Source: Euborellia annulipes (Eukaryota > Arthropoda > Insecta > Dermaptera > Anisolabididae). Taken from it: a DNA stretch of 64,000 nt. The notes under the pieces were generated by a model. It was not told where the DNA came from. It did no database searches and was given only the letters and a program-made list of their open reading frames with translations. This document shows, one piece after another, positions 35,388-46,257 of the stretch. The stretch is taken from positions 1 through 64,000 of the forward strand of contig JAKCPI010005053.1 in NCBI GenBank assembly GCA_023213315.1, written 5' to 3'. The stretch's first letter is position 1. Each line of letters starts with the position of its first letter. A program made the position numbers and the translations under genes.

Positions 35388-36076
35388 GATAATTCGTTCA
35401 GATTTTTAAGTAAAATGACCTCCTGAATCCAAATATGACCTCCGTTTTCCCCCACCGCGTACCGTTTTCGGGGGAGAGCCCCATACTTATTTCCACTCCT
35501 TTTCGTTAATTATAGGGCCATGAATCAAATTTGGAGGGATGAAAAGGAATATTTTAGCCTCAACATTTCTTCAGAAGGTCTAGAGAAGTGAAAAATTAAA
35601 AAACATTAACATTTGGATCCAAGGGGGGGGATATGGGGGAGGATTTTGTCCCTTAAAATGCAAAAAATCATTAAAAATGATCGATTTTTTCTGATTTTTT
35701 CACGATTTGTTAGTTGAGGGATGTTTAAGAAAGGGTGAGGTGGCTCTGTCAGGTGGAATATGTAGAAATCAGTGAAAAAAATCGATCATTTTTAATGATT
35801 TTTTTGCATTTTAAGGGACAAAATCCTCCCCACATCCCCCCTTGGATCCAAATGTTAATGTTTTTTAACTTTTCACTTCTCTAGACCTTCTGAAGAAATG
35901 TTAAGGCTAAAATATTCCTTTTCATCCCTCCAAATTTGATTCATGGCCCTATAATTAACGAAAAGGGGTGGAAATAAGTAGGGTGCTCTCCCCCGAAAAC
36001 GGTACGTGGTGAGAGAAAACGGAGGTCATATTTGGATTCAGGTGGTCATTTTACTTAAGAATCTGAACGAATTATC
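35388..36076. repeat. Long palindrome, ~310-bp arms, ~70-bp loop
   Basis: 35388-35698 and 35768-36076 are near-identical reverse complements (for example GATAATTCGTTCAGAT.. and ..ATCTGAACGAATTATC). Both arms carry CCCCCGAAAACGGTACG-like and TTTGGATCCAAG-like words. AATCGATT-rich A/T tracts lie outside both arms (35186-35230 and 36105-36200), suggesting the palindrome sits within, or is the interior of, an AATCGATT-type element. Confidence 0.85.
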
Positions 36077-36291
36077 TAGGGGCTTTTTTTCTTGCCGTAC
36101 AGTGTAATCGATGTTTTTTTTCATAATCGATTATTTTTTTCTTATTAGATTATTTTTTTTTCATATGCGATTATTTTTTCCATAATTGAAATAATTGATT
36201 ACCGTACTTGGAATCGGAGAAAATTTGTATTGTTCTCTGAGCGAATTCTCCAGAAGGTCGTCTATAAATTTTAGATTGATCACGTGGTCGC

Positions 36292-36551
36292 CAGTAGGGT
36301 ATAGAGAGGGGGCGAGGGGGGGGGGCTCCCCCGCCCCAGGCTCATCAAGCTTCTGGCGCCCCTCGCGCCTCCGGATTTTCGAATTTTTCCCCAAAATCTC
36401 CGGATTTTTTTTTGAAATTTCATAATAAAATCATTTCAAATCACAAAAAATTATCGAACGAGATTCGAATATTAAAAAAAAAAGTCGAACGAAAAACGGC
36501 GCCCCAGTTGAGCTTCGCCCCCTCCGCCCTCAAAGGCTAGTTACGCCGCTG
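36292..36551. mobile_element. hAT-type MITE, 260 bp, perfect 8-bp TSD
   Basis: Ends CAGTAGGGTATAG and CTAGTTACGCCGCTG with TSD GTGGTCGC at 36284-36291 and 36552-36559. A G run lies near the left end. Confidence 0.8.
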
Positions 36552-36559
36552 GTGGTCGC

Positions 36560-37155
36560 CGTGTACTCTGAATGACTCACGCATAGATTTTGAGAAAGAA
36601 AATCATAACAAAGAGGAAACACATTAATATTTATTTCATAGATAACAATTTGTTATATAGTCTATATGTGATGGTGTTATGATAAAGAGATAAACATGTA
36701 CTTTATGAAAGATCAAATAGGAATAACAAATCGTCTGTCCGATGAGGCCAATTACATATAACCCTCGAAAATAGCATCCCCGCTCTCCGTTGCTGGGTTT
36801 CAATTAGATCATTCTAATAGGATGAAGGGGGAGGGGGGCTGGTCCATTCAACTGGATAAGTTCATTTCGTTGCGCTCGTTTAGCCTTGCTTACTAGCGAT
36901 ATGATCCGATCGTCTTTTGACCCTTAATCCCTCCCTCTGATTTCTTTCTCTCTCTGTGTGTGTGTGTGTGTGTGTGAGTGACTTTGGTTTCTATATCAAT
37001 GAAAACCAATGAAGAGGAGAATCCCTCCCTAAAAGTTAATAGATGGATTTATTTTGATAAATATACAAGACAGTTACTGAGCCTTTGGCTAAATTCATTA
37101 TAATTTTTTTCTCTGCAGATGTTTCGGTGACACGATAAAGAGAAATCAAATCAAA
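36560..37155. other. Gene-free stretch with (GT)n microsatellite
   Basis: A GT repeat of about 10 units is at about 36956-36976. Nothing else supported. Confidence 0.4.
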
Positions 37156-37159
37156 TGCC

Positions 37160-37735
37160 TAGTGGCCTTCTATACCAAGGGTCGCGGGTTCGGATCCCAG
37201 GCAGTCCGATGATTTTATTTAAGGTGCGCGTCTCGAGATGCTGATTTTGAGAGTTTTCAGCGGCCACAATTTTGAAGCTATCGACCTCATTTTTTTTTTT
37301 TTAATTAAAGCTATTTAAAATATCTACAACTTATAGAAGCCCTTTTTTTTGATTTTTGAAAAAAAATTTTTTTTTAGATTAATCACATTAAATAAAAGAT
37401 ATTTAAAAAATAAATTCGCTCTATATCTTATAGATAATTAAATTAGTAATCATTGTGTTAAAAAATAATTAATTTTTTGCCTTTCAAATGAAATGGAATA
37501 AAACGCTTGTTTCCTTATGGGGACAAGTAACGCCATCTCTTGCCTCTTAGAGTAACCACCTTCTCATTCGGTGTTTAAAGGTTTTTCGAGACTCGCACCT
37601 TTAGCCATTTGGATATCAAATGACTTAAATAAGAATGCCTGGACCCCAAATATATATATTAAATAAAATACGGTTATCGTTAAAGACTTATATGGCCTGA
37701 GTTGTTGAAAAGACTGTGTGGATGTGTGTGTGAGA
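37160..37735 (+). repeat. tRNA-derived SINE split by a TTAA-flanked MITE
   Basis: The head remnant (CGGGTTCGGATCCCAGGCAGTCCGATG type) ends at 37222. The body resumes at 37600 with AGCCATTTGGATATCAAATG, GGCCTGAGTT and the GTGTGTGTGAG tail. The interruption is 37223-37599. Confidence 0.7.
37223..37599. mobile_element. MITE with GGTGCGCGTCTCGAG ends at a TTAA site
   Basis: Left GGTGCGCGTCTCGAG and right CGAGACTCGCACC are inverted. TTAA lies to the left (37219-37222) and TTTA to the right (37600-37603), the latter probably a mutated TTAA. This suggests piggyBac-like target choice. A truncated relative forms the loop of the foldback near 51574-51740. Confidence 0.65.
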
Positions 37736-38943
37736 GGAAACATCACAACAATATTTTTGTGTCATTAACTAAGAATTAATGGAGGTATCACCAATTTTTC
37801 CAATTATAAATTTAGACTGAGGCTCTATGTTTGCCCTCCCCCTCCACCATTACCTCTTAACAATCCCTAGGAATTTCGAAATTAATTTTTTATATGAATA
37901 GGATCTAAAAATTACAGGAGAGGTGAGGGAGTGCTGAAAGACTAATATTAAAATTCAAATGTTGTGTCTCATAGAATTCACAGAAATTTTTTATTTTGAT
38001 GAGGGAAATAATAAAAGAGAAAACTATACCCTCCTCCCCTTCTTCATCTCTTAAGAAAATTTGTATGATATTTAGTGAATAATCAATTTAATTCTCGATA
38101 GGTTCCTTTTGTAAATTTAATAAGAAAATATAATTGTATTTTGTAATATATTTTTTTTTTTTTTTTAAGAATGAATTACCTTTAAGAAGATGCTCCCGGG
38201 TGGGACGATGTCGCGGTGAGTTGATAAATACACAGGAGGTACAGGTAGAGGTTTCACTGACTAAGATCTGACTGTGCTTGTTGGTGTCCTCTATAGAAAA
38301 GAATTAAAATAACAATTCCCATGTTAGAAATAGAAAAAGATAAAACTATTTTTTACAATCATGTTTAAAGGTATAAAAAAAAACATGTCATAAGTTATCA
38401 TTTAAAAAATCCATTTGCTAATATCTATAAAATTAGTTTAACTAGGAAAAGTAGTCAAAATATTAGTTTAATTAAGTAAATCGATGATATAAATTTTCCA
38501 TTAAACAGTACCAGAGATCAAATTTTTTAAGTTCACAATACTTTCTAATAGATACGAGAAAGTGAAAAATATTTAAGATTATTATTAAAAAATATGTAAA
38601 ATATATTCCAATAATATTTAAAATAATCAACTCACCCTTTAATTAAAGGTTTTTTTGAATGATTAATCACTAGAATCACTTAACTGTCAAAAGAATTAAA
38701 CATCGATAATTTTTATACAAAGAATATTAAAATCAGGCAAAGAATAATGATCCCGCTCTTTTTGAATTAAAAGAAAAAAAAAATATTTTAAATATTTTAC
38801 TGGAATAAAGGCTAAGCATCGCCATCTATAGCTAAAAAATAAATATTGATAATTAATTTTAATTTCTATTATTTTAATAATTATCCAAAAGTTACAAACA
38901 TTATGACAGTCGTCAAAGAATATATTTATTTTTTAGTAATTAA
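37736..38943. other. Gene-free AT-rich stretch
   Basis: No supported features. Confidence 0.35.
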
Positions 38944-39460
38944 TTTTACTTTCTCCAACCTATGTATATAATATATATTATAGAGATAGTATTGGATTCA
39001 TGTCAAAAATTCGAATTCGAGATTTTGATGGATATACACGTTTTGAGGTCCCCTGAATCCAAAAAATCTAGTGTGACTGGTCGCACCAGATTTTTTGTGT
39101 CGACATATATTTAGTGTCCGACAGTACATTCGATGTAAAATTTATATGTGAAAATATTTATATTTTGTTACCATGACAACCATTTCTCATATCTTTCCTA
39201 TGAACTACAAGAGTAAAGTGGTCTTCAAAAGATTCCAATGGCAAAATGAGAATATATATTTTAAATAGCATCTAAAAAATAATTGATTTTTGAATTTTAA
39301 TCAAAATCGTTGAGGCCAATTTTGAGAAAATCGAAAAAAAACTGAAAAAGTGAATCAGTAAAGTACTAGTAATCTTTGGCCGATTTTGTTCAAAATCTTC
39401 GTGTCATGTCCCAGGAGAGTGCCTAATTTAAATATAAAATTTAAATCTCCTAACTCTTTT
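38944..39460. repeat. Two family R fragments joined head to head
   Basis: 38944-39064 is a reversed right end (ACTTTCTCC...TTTTGAGGTCCCCTGAATCC). It joins directly to a + oriented left end at about 39063 (AATCTAGTGTGACTGGTCGC, hairpin shortened) and core to about 39460. The right half of the second copy is missing. Confidence 0.75.
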
Positions 39461-40245
39461 CGTTCCCAACTCTTGCCGCCTAGAGTCAATCTAGAGTACC
39501 TACCTACTCATTCCTCGTTTAACGGTTTTTCAATACGGGCAGCATTTTCTTACAATTTTTTAATTTATTTTTACCGGTACCTCCAGTGGGCAAGTGAAAA
39601 AATTCAAAATTTATTATTTTTTTTTATTTAAAAAAAAACCTTTTCGACTACTACGACCATTTAGGGGTTAGAATTTTATTTAAATAGCTTTACAATATAT
39701 AGTACTGATGACTACCAGGGAACGTTCCACACGCTGATTGTTCGGGGTCACCAATCCTTCTAAAGTAATTTATTTTTAAACAAGAGAGTGTATATCAGGT
39801 GTTTTTAAGAGAAGAAGGTAACGATTGGGGTTTTTGTTTTCCCCAATGGCAAAAGTAGAAACAGAAACAAGAAGATTGATCTCCCAGAGGTGCCTTAGAA
39901 GACGTCTGAGTTAGCAACCACACGAACAAACACAAAAGGGGGAGATCTCAGGATTATCTGAGCCGTGAACGAGTGAATTATTCGCAAGGGCAGGCCAAGA
40001 GACCCTCTGATCAATTTTGCAATACCCTCTCCCTCTATGACATGCACGAGAGAGAGAATTTCCTCCTTCTTTTCTTGTCACGAGAAAATCTCATCTTCCC
40101 AAGGGAATCCATCGACACTCGACACCAACGATTGCCTACCAATTTATCGTTTCCTCTCTTTCTCTCGCTCTCTGAAAATACTACATATATACACAATCGT
40201 CATCACAACACAAACACAAACAATCTATCAATTTTAAATTATAAA
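39461..40245. other. Gene-free stretch with possible eroded 5S-like repeat
   Basis: ATTGGTGACCCCGAACAATC on the - strand near 39741-39760 resembles the GGTGACC end of the 5S-like repeats at 27961 and 40380. Open frames around 39973-40290 have no recognisable similarity. Confidence 0.35.
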
Positions 40246-40678
40246 AAAATCTGGTGTGACTGGTCGCACAACATGCAACTTTCTCTTTGACAGGTGTGTT
40301 TTTTTCCCCTTTTCGGCTGCAGAGGCCATTAGGGTTTTAATTTTACATATACATACAGTATATTAAATTTATAATACCAATGGCTACCGGTAGACGATCT
40401 ATCTACACGCTGATTCCTGGGGATCAGCAATCGCAGGTTTCGCCAAGCTTGGCATTGCTTAACCGAAACTATTGTGGTGACTGTTGCTCTACTCCGTTGC
40501 CAGCCCCCTCCCCCCCCCTTGATTTTTGAATTTTAAAGAAAATCGTTGGAGCGAATTTTGAGAAAATCGAAAAAAACTGAAAAGTACATCAGTAAAGTAC
40601 TAGTACTCTTTGGCCAAATTGGATCAAAAGCTTATTTTCACGCTCTAGGTACCGGTTAATTTAAATATATAATTTCAC
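40246..40678 (+). repeat. Family R pieces and the left part of the R copy that hosts the composite unit
   Basis: A left-end piece (AATCTGGTGTGACTGGTCGC) is at 40246-40285. R core is at about 40515-40678, ending AATTTCAC where the composite unit begins. The matching right part continues after 46057. A reversed 5S-like fragment (about 40380-40500) lies between. Confidence 0.75.
40380..40500 (-). repeat. 5S rRNA-like SINE fragment, reversed
   Basis: On the - strand GGTTAAGCAATGCCAAGC matches the 27961-28060 copy, with a 5S-like GTTAAGCAA word and similar spacing to a degraded GGTGACC. CACCACAATAGTTTCGGTTA upstream also matches that copy. Confidence 0.45.
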
Positions 40679-40831
40679 CATGGGCGTAACTAGTGGGGGG
40701 CCGCCCCCCCCAGAAAGCTCCATGCCCCAAGAAAAATTGAGAAAATATGGGGCTTTCCAGGCCCACCGGAGTGTAGCTGGTCCCATGGTCCCCCCCCCCC
40801 CCCCCAGCCAAATTCTCTAGTTACCCCCATG
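40679..40831 (+). mobile_element. hAT-type MITE, left copy of the composite
   Basis: 153 bp with complete ends and a C run of 15 or more before the right end. The left flank AATTTCAC does not match its own right flank GTGGTCTT, so alone it has no TSD. The right flank is a family R fragment (40832-40916). Confidence 0.8.
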
Positions 40832-41051
40832 GTGGTCTTCAAACAATTTTGGAAGCAAAATGAGAACAGCATCAAAAAAATAATTAATTTTTGAATTTTA
40901 AGAGAAAGTAAAAATTAATATGTCAAAATAAATTTGGAAAATCGATTTTTAATCATTTTCAGAACGTTTTGAGACTAAAATTTGATTGTTTTTGCTTGAA
41001 TATTTTATATACTAAGTTATTCAATCAATATCAAGGCCTAAATGTGTTTAT

Positions 41052-41590
41052 TTAATTAAAAAACAATAAATTAGGATAATTAGAAAATGAAGAGGCAGTT
41101 AAAATTTGAAGATGTAAAAGGCAATTAATAAACCCCCATTTTATGTGGTCGTAGTTAAATAAAAAAATGTCTACAGCTTTATAATTGATTGAAAAGACCA
41201 GTTTTGCATTTTTCCACAAATCCGACGAAAAATAAGAGAGATAGAGAGATTTTTTGAAAAGCGAATCTGCGCGTGAAGAAAAGCCTAGACAAGAGTGAAG
41301 CGAGGCTCCCTGGCTGCACTCTGGGCGCAGATCGAATTTGAAAAAACAAATTGATGCTCTCCCATCATTTGAAATAATTGCCAAATTGATTGATTTTCAT
41401 CTTTTTATGCTTTTATAAAATTTTATTCGAAACTTTTTTTAACTATAAGAATAAAAGACTGCATATTTATCTATAAAAAATTCAATCCTTTGAGAAAAAA
41501 TAAAATTTCAAAATATTTTGTCTTCAATCAAAGAGATGCTTATTTCTCATAAATATATTAAATAATAAAATCCATCCCTTTAGACCTTTA
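41052..41590. other. Gene-free part of the composite
   Basis: An open frame of about 110 codons on the - strand at 41052-41384 has no recognisable domain and is not called. Confidence 0.35.
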
Positions 41591-41596
41591 GTTCAG

Positions 41597-41665
41597 TGCT
41601 TGTTAAACTTTTTGAGTCGCGGCCCCGTTGGGAACCAAATAAATATCTCACGGCCCCCCCCCCTA
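41597..41665. repeat. hAT MITE end fragment
   Basis: CAGTGCTTGTTAAACTTTTT followed by GAGTCGCGGCCCCG looks like a common hAT MITE left end. It ends in a C run with no partner. Confidence 0.5.
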
Positions 41666-41671
41666 TTTTTA

Positions 41672-41960
41672 CTTTCTCGTATAGAGTAGTATTGTAATCG
41701 TAAAAAAGTTCGATTTGGAGATTTTGATGTTTCTCCACGTTTTAGACCTCCCTGAGTCCAAAAATACCATTTTTGGCATTATATCTGTGTGTGTGAACAC
41801 GATTGCTTAAAAACCAAAGCAGCTAGATGGATTAAATTTTGTATATCCTCATTACACTAAAATTGTAGATTTCTATCAACTTTTGGAGTAAATACGTCAC
41901 TTGCAAGTAGTACTTTACCTAATAAGTTTTTTCAGAAATTTCGAAATTTTTAATTTTTTT
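41672..41960 (-). repeat. Divergent family R fragment
   Basis: TACTTTCTCGTATAG, GGAGATTTTGATG, CCTGAGTCCAAAAATACC and TGTGTGTGTGAACAC follow the order of a reversed R right half with many substitutions. An older copy. Confidence 0.6.
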
Positions 41961-42149
41961 ATCATATTGTGATAAAATACTTAATTTAAAAAAGTTTTTA
42001 TTCTTTGACATTTTTTCAAAAACTGAATAGATTTTTAGTTATCGAAGGTAATTATTAAAATAATTTTTTTTTTAATTTGAGTATAAAAAAAAACTTTTTT
42101 AAATTTAATAGCTTTTGAGAAAAGGCAGAAAAAAATCAAGAAAATTCGG

Positions 42150-42206
42150 GTTAAGCAAGGCTAAGAACTGCTGGACCGTGGATAGGTGACCCGCTGAGTG
42201 TTGAGT
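42150..42206 (+). repeat. 5S rRNA-like fragment
   Basis: GTTAAGCAA, 21 bases, then GGATAGGTGACC: the closest match in the window to the 3' half of 5S rRNA with identical spacing. It continues into the arm of the inverted repeat 42188-42390. No 5' half of 5S is seen. Confidence 0.5.
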
Positions 42207-42390
42207 CTCTCACCTGCTGGAAGTCATTTTATTTAATTTCCCAAAAGTCAAATGATCTTAGAGGCCGAAATATAAATTGAAAATACTTTAACACCCGTCT
42301 CAGGAAGAAAAATAAATAAATCCCACCTCAATAATCAATCAAAAAATAGAATATATTATTTCCTTTATTAAAATAATTTTTTCATATTCA
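42188..42390. repeat. Left arm of a long inverted repeat
   Basis: Starts GGTGACCCGCTGAGTG and is the reverse complement of 45425-45918, except that a SINE (45537-45813) interrupts the right arm. Includes TTGACTTTTGGG and AATAATCAATCAAAAAATAG (complements in the right arm). Confidence 0.8.
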
Positions 42391-42917
42391 TTTTTTTTAA
42401 ATTATTTTTGTCTTCTAATTTGATGAATATAAAAAACAAATAATTTTATTTTTATTTCTGTCTTCTAATAGCTTCTCAGAAAAGATGACGTCACGTGTAT
42501 TGTTTGGAATCCGGTTTGTGTGCACCAAGAGCGGTGACTCAGCATCTTTAAGCGACTCTCTCCATCTCACTCGCACTCATTACCTTCGCTCTCTTTCTAT
42601 TCAAATGCCGTATCCAGCCTCTTATAGACCACAATATTTGAATTTTTGCTTTTTCGAGGAGGGGGGCGCCTTTTAGGCCCCCCTCCCCTCCCCCCTTTAG
42701 GTTGTCCCCTCCGTGATATTAATACTAATTTTATGAAATTTGTTTGATTAAATTAAAGATTAAAACAAAAGGGTTTATAGAATGGACACCCAGAGGCAGC
42801 ACTTGCCGGCGATGCCTTGTAATTAAGCACACCATTTGCTTGCAAGGCTCTCTGTCTTTATTCAATTCGAGCCCCTAAAGAAAAAAAATAAATAAAAATT
42901 TTTATTATTTTTCCTTA

Positions 42918-44306
42918 CCCTGGTCGTACACGAGGACATTTTTTAAGCAATTTCTGGCGACATTTCTGGCTCCATAAAAATGTCTTCGTGTATGACAGCA
43001 AAAATGGAATTGGAATTGGAATTGGCTTGAAAAAAAATGTTTGTTCTATTTTTTCGGGCCAAATCGGCGCAATCAGAATGCGCACAAACGCAAACGCGTC
43101 GAAAATGACCATTTGAAGACATTTCTCGGTCAAGAAAAATGTCTCCGTGTATGACGAAAAGTTGTCTGATCGCGCCAGAAAAATAGCCCGTGTTCTATTT
43201 TCTTGGGCCAATTCGACGCAAAGAGGGTGCGCAGTAAATCGACCATATCTGGCAACACCGCTTTTTGGAAATTTGTTGTCATCATAACCTAGAATTTTTC
43301 AGTTTTTGACAGCAGTTGACAGATCTTTAAAATAATTATATTGTCAAATTATCATAAAAATATAAAATATATCGACACACCTCATTTGGAAAATAAAATT
43401 AAGGTAAGAATTAATTATTTAATTAAATTATTAATAAATAACATTATTATTTATTTAAATTTTCACTTGGAATATAATAATTAATAAAAATATATTTTTT
43501 TGCAGTTCTTTTTGGAAATTATAGTTTATAATAAAAGAAGAGCAATATCTAGATTATATATTTATATTATAAGGTAAATGAATACTTTGTTTTAAATAAC
43601 TATTATTTATTTAAATTTTTATTTGGAATATAATCTTTGATAATAACTAAAATATTTATTTTAGATGAATTTGAACAAACAATTATGAATTAAATTTAAA
43701 TTGTGGAAATGTTTTTTATGATGAACTGAGAAGTTGATAGTTAATAAAATAAAACACGGTAGTTTTTTGGTTGCAGGTTTATTTTCGACTGAACATTCAG
43801 TTCAGATGGTTATAAACCATAATCATCAGGCTTGGAAATCACAATCAAGTTATATTTTGTATAATATATGAATGCATTCATTTCTTTATATTTTAGTTTT
43901 ATGATTAACAAAATTTTAAATAAATAAAATTTTCATTGTGCATATAATATTTATTATTTATCTAAAGAAACCAAAAATCCTTTGTATAGATATTAAAAAA
44001 CAATTCTTAGCTTATTTTTTTCAAAAAGAGGTATGTCTATATATTATTTTTATTAATAAATATATATTTCTATATATATTAAGGGCCTCTTATAGTTTTA
44101 ACCTAAAAAGGTTTTTGATTCAGCTGTCAGTTTAAATTTTCAAACTGCGCGTTTCTGCGCAGAATTGGCCCCAAAAATACAAATGTCCTCGTGTATGACA
44201 GGTTTTTTTTCAAGCTAGAAATTCAGGCCATTTTTTCAAGATATTTTTATGGAGCCAGAAATGTCGCCAGAAATTGCTTAAAAAATGTCCTCGTGTACGA
44301 CGGGCT
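42918..44306. mobile_element. 1.4 kb element with ~60-bp inverted ends and TTA flanks
   Basis: CGTACACGAGGACATTTTTT and following words to TCTGGCTCCATAAAAA recur inverted at the right end. TTA flanks both sides (42915-42917, 44307-44309), suggesting PIF/Harbinger-like target choice. Subterminal GTGTATGACAG and GTGTATGACGA words repeat internally. No transposase. Confidence 0.7.
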
Positions 44307-44319
44307 TTAGAGATATTTA

Positions 44320-45424
44320 TGCCCAATCGCACCGCACAATTTAAGTATGACTTAAAATTAAGTATCAACAACCTGGCAACGTTGTAAATTTTAGTGATAT
44401 TCTGGTGATTTATTTTTAATTTAATAATTTTTTCTTTTTAATAATCATAAACTAAATTAAATACATATTGTTTATAAATATTAATTTCAGAAAAATGAGA
44501 AAATCAGAAACAAAATATTAATTTTCATGATTTTTGATTAATTAATAGCAATTTTATATATAGGCTACTATATATAAATATTAATAACGATCTGTCACTC
44601 TATAACAGTGTTTTTCAATCTGTGGGTCGGGACCCCTAGGGGGTGGCGAAGCCCTACACGGAGGGTAGGCGGCAAAAGGAAAAAGGCAAAGTTCTACACG
44701 ATAATAAAAACATAATTTCATGGAGAAGGGAAATAGGTACCAAAATAGAGAAAATCATATAACTTACATAGTCTTTTGATTTACAATCTTTTTGTCGGTC
44801 ATGAACCAAGAGAATCGCCAGAATTTTTCAACCTGTAAATTCAAAAAGATTGAAAAACACAGCTCTACTAATATAAGACTGGAAAATTTCGTTTCAAAAT
44901 TCCAACGGGAAGTTGGTCAGAGCGTGACAGACGGATGGACCGACAGGCCCTCCTCTAATATAATATAGATCATCCTCGAAAATATAGTTCATATTGTTCA
45001 TGTTTTTTATAAGAAAAATCGAAATCGAATCCAAAAAATGTATTATTATTAGTTAATTAATATTATATTATCAATATTGTTTTTTAGCTTAAGTCATTGC
45101 TAAGCCCCCGAAATCGAGGGCTTAAATATTTGGGGGTTAAGTATGAAATTTAACAAACTTTCATTGTCATCCGTTGCTAACCACGTTCGTTGCTAAGATA
45201 ACACGTTCTCTGATTGAAAATAAAATCATGTTTCAAGACCCAAATGGCGTGAATAAAGATGCCAGGACCCCCAATATATATTTATTAATAAATAACAGTA
45301 TCGTTTAAGTCTTATAATATTAAATCACAAATAAATCAGCAGAATATCACTAAAATTTACAACGTTGCCATGTTGCTGATACTTTATTTTAAGTTATACT
45401 TAAATTGTGCGGTGCGATTGGGCA
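44320..45424. mobile_element. 1.1 kb element with TGCCCAATCGCACCGCACA ends and TTA flanks
   Basis: About 95-bp inverted ends (44320-44410 and about 45330-45424) with TTA at 44317-44319 and 45425-45427. A hAT MITE (44606-44862) is nested. No coding capacity. Confidence 0.7.
44606..44862. mobile_element. hAT-type MITE, aged TSD
   Basis: CAGTGTTTTTCAATCTGTGG at the left and GATTGAAAAACACAG at the right. Flanks CTCTATAA and CTCTACTA match at 6 of 8 positions. Confidence 0.65.
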
Positions 45425-45918
45425 TTAATTACTTAATAATTTTAATAAAGGAAATAAATATATTCTATTTTTTGATTGATTATTGAGGTGGGATTTATTT
45501 ATTTTTCTTCCTGAGACGGGTGTTAAAGTATTTTCAGCCCCCGGGTTTGGCGTAGTAAGTAGCGTGCCTACCTCCTATACCAAACGTCGCGGGTTCGGAC
45601 CCAGGCAGTCCGATGATTTTATTTAAGCCATTTGGATACCAGATGGCTTAAATAGAAATGCCTGACCCCACAATAGATATTTTCTCTACAACGGTTATCG
45701 TCAAAGTCTTATATGGCCTAAGTTGCCGAAAAGACTGTATGAATGTGTGTGTGAATGTGAGTGTGAATGAGAAAAAAGTGTGAATGTTTTTTTTTTATCT
45801 TTATAAAAAAAAAAAAGTATTTTCAATTTATATTTCGGCCTCTAAGATCATTTGACTTTTGGGAAATTAAATAAAATGGCTTCCAGCAGGTGAGAGACTC
45901 AACACTCAGCGGGTCACC
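45425..45918. repeat. Right arm of a long inverted repeat, interrupted by a SINE
   Basis: Reverse complement of 42188-42390 once the SINE at 45537-45813 is removed. It breaks off in CAGCGGGTCACCTAGG where the second composite MITE begins. Confidence 0.8.
45537..45813 (+). repeat. tRNA-derived SINE, full-length, 12-bp TSD
   Basis: Head GGCGTAGTAAGTAGCGTGCC, B box GGGTTCGGACCC, body GCAGTCCGATGATTTTATTT, GGCCTAAGTTGCCGAAAAGA, TGTGTGTGAATGTGAG tail and poly-A. The direct repeat AAAGTATTTTCA flanks it (45525-45536 and 45814-45825), as expected for LINE-mediated insertion. Confidence 0.85.
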
Positions 45919-45924
45919 TAGGCT

Positions 45925-46056
45925 CGTGCCCCCCCCCCCCCCAGAAACCTCCCTGTCCCAAGATAAATTATGAAAATATGGGGCTTTCCAGGCCATCCGG
46001 AGAATAGCTGGTCCCATGCCCCCCCCCCCCAGCCAAATTCTCTAGTTAAGCCCATG
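45925..46056 (+). mobile_element. hAT-type MITE, right copy of the composite
   Basis: Matches 40679-40831 (TGGGGCTTTCCAGGCC, AGCCAAATTCTCTAGTTA) in the same orientation. The left end is degraded (about 45919-45925). The right flank AATTTCAC equals the left flank of the other copy. Confidence 0.8.
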
Positions 46057-46257
46057 AATTTCACCCTCGTAGCTCAATTCCTCCATGCTTTAAATCGAAC
46101 ACAGACAGAGTTCATGCTGCGAAATCACTTTTTCCGATTCGGGGGACCTCAAAACGTGTATATCCATCAAAATCTCGACATCGAATTTTTGACATGAATT
46201 CAATACTTTCTCTCTCTATATATTAACATATATATAGAGGTAAGAGTAAGTAAAAAT
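46057..46257 (+). repeat. Right part of the interrupted family R copy
   Basis: AATTTCACCCTCGTAGCTC continues R sequence broken at 40678, then GGACCTCAAAACGTG and a right hairpin ending GGTAAGAGTAAGTAAAAA. Confidence 0.85.

Larger units (their letters stand above)
40679..46056. mobile_element. Composite unit: 5.1 kb between two direct MITE copies, TSD on outer edges
   Basis: AATTTCAC at 40671-40678 and 46057-46064 brackets the whole 5.4 kb, and family R sequence is continuous across it once the unit is removed. The left copy (40679-40831) has ends CATGGGCGTAACTAG and CTAGTTACCCCCATG. The right copy (about 45925-46056) is in the same orientation and ends CTAGTTAAGCCCATG; its left end is degraded. 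The captured DNA holds several other elements and no gene. Confidence 0.65.

Noticed and set aside
42150..42206. 5S rRNA gene
   Set aside because: Only the 3' half pattern is present, with many differences and no 5' half.
43785..43835. Additional hammerhead motif (CTGATGATTATGG.. on the - strand)
   Set aside because: CTGATGA is present, but no GAAAC follows a proper stem II; two simple stem-loops explain the sequence better.
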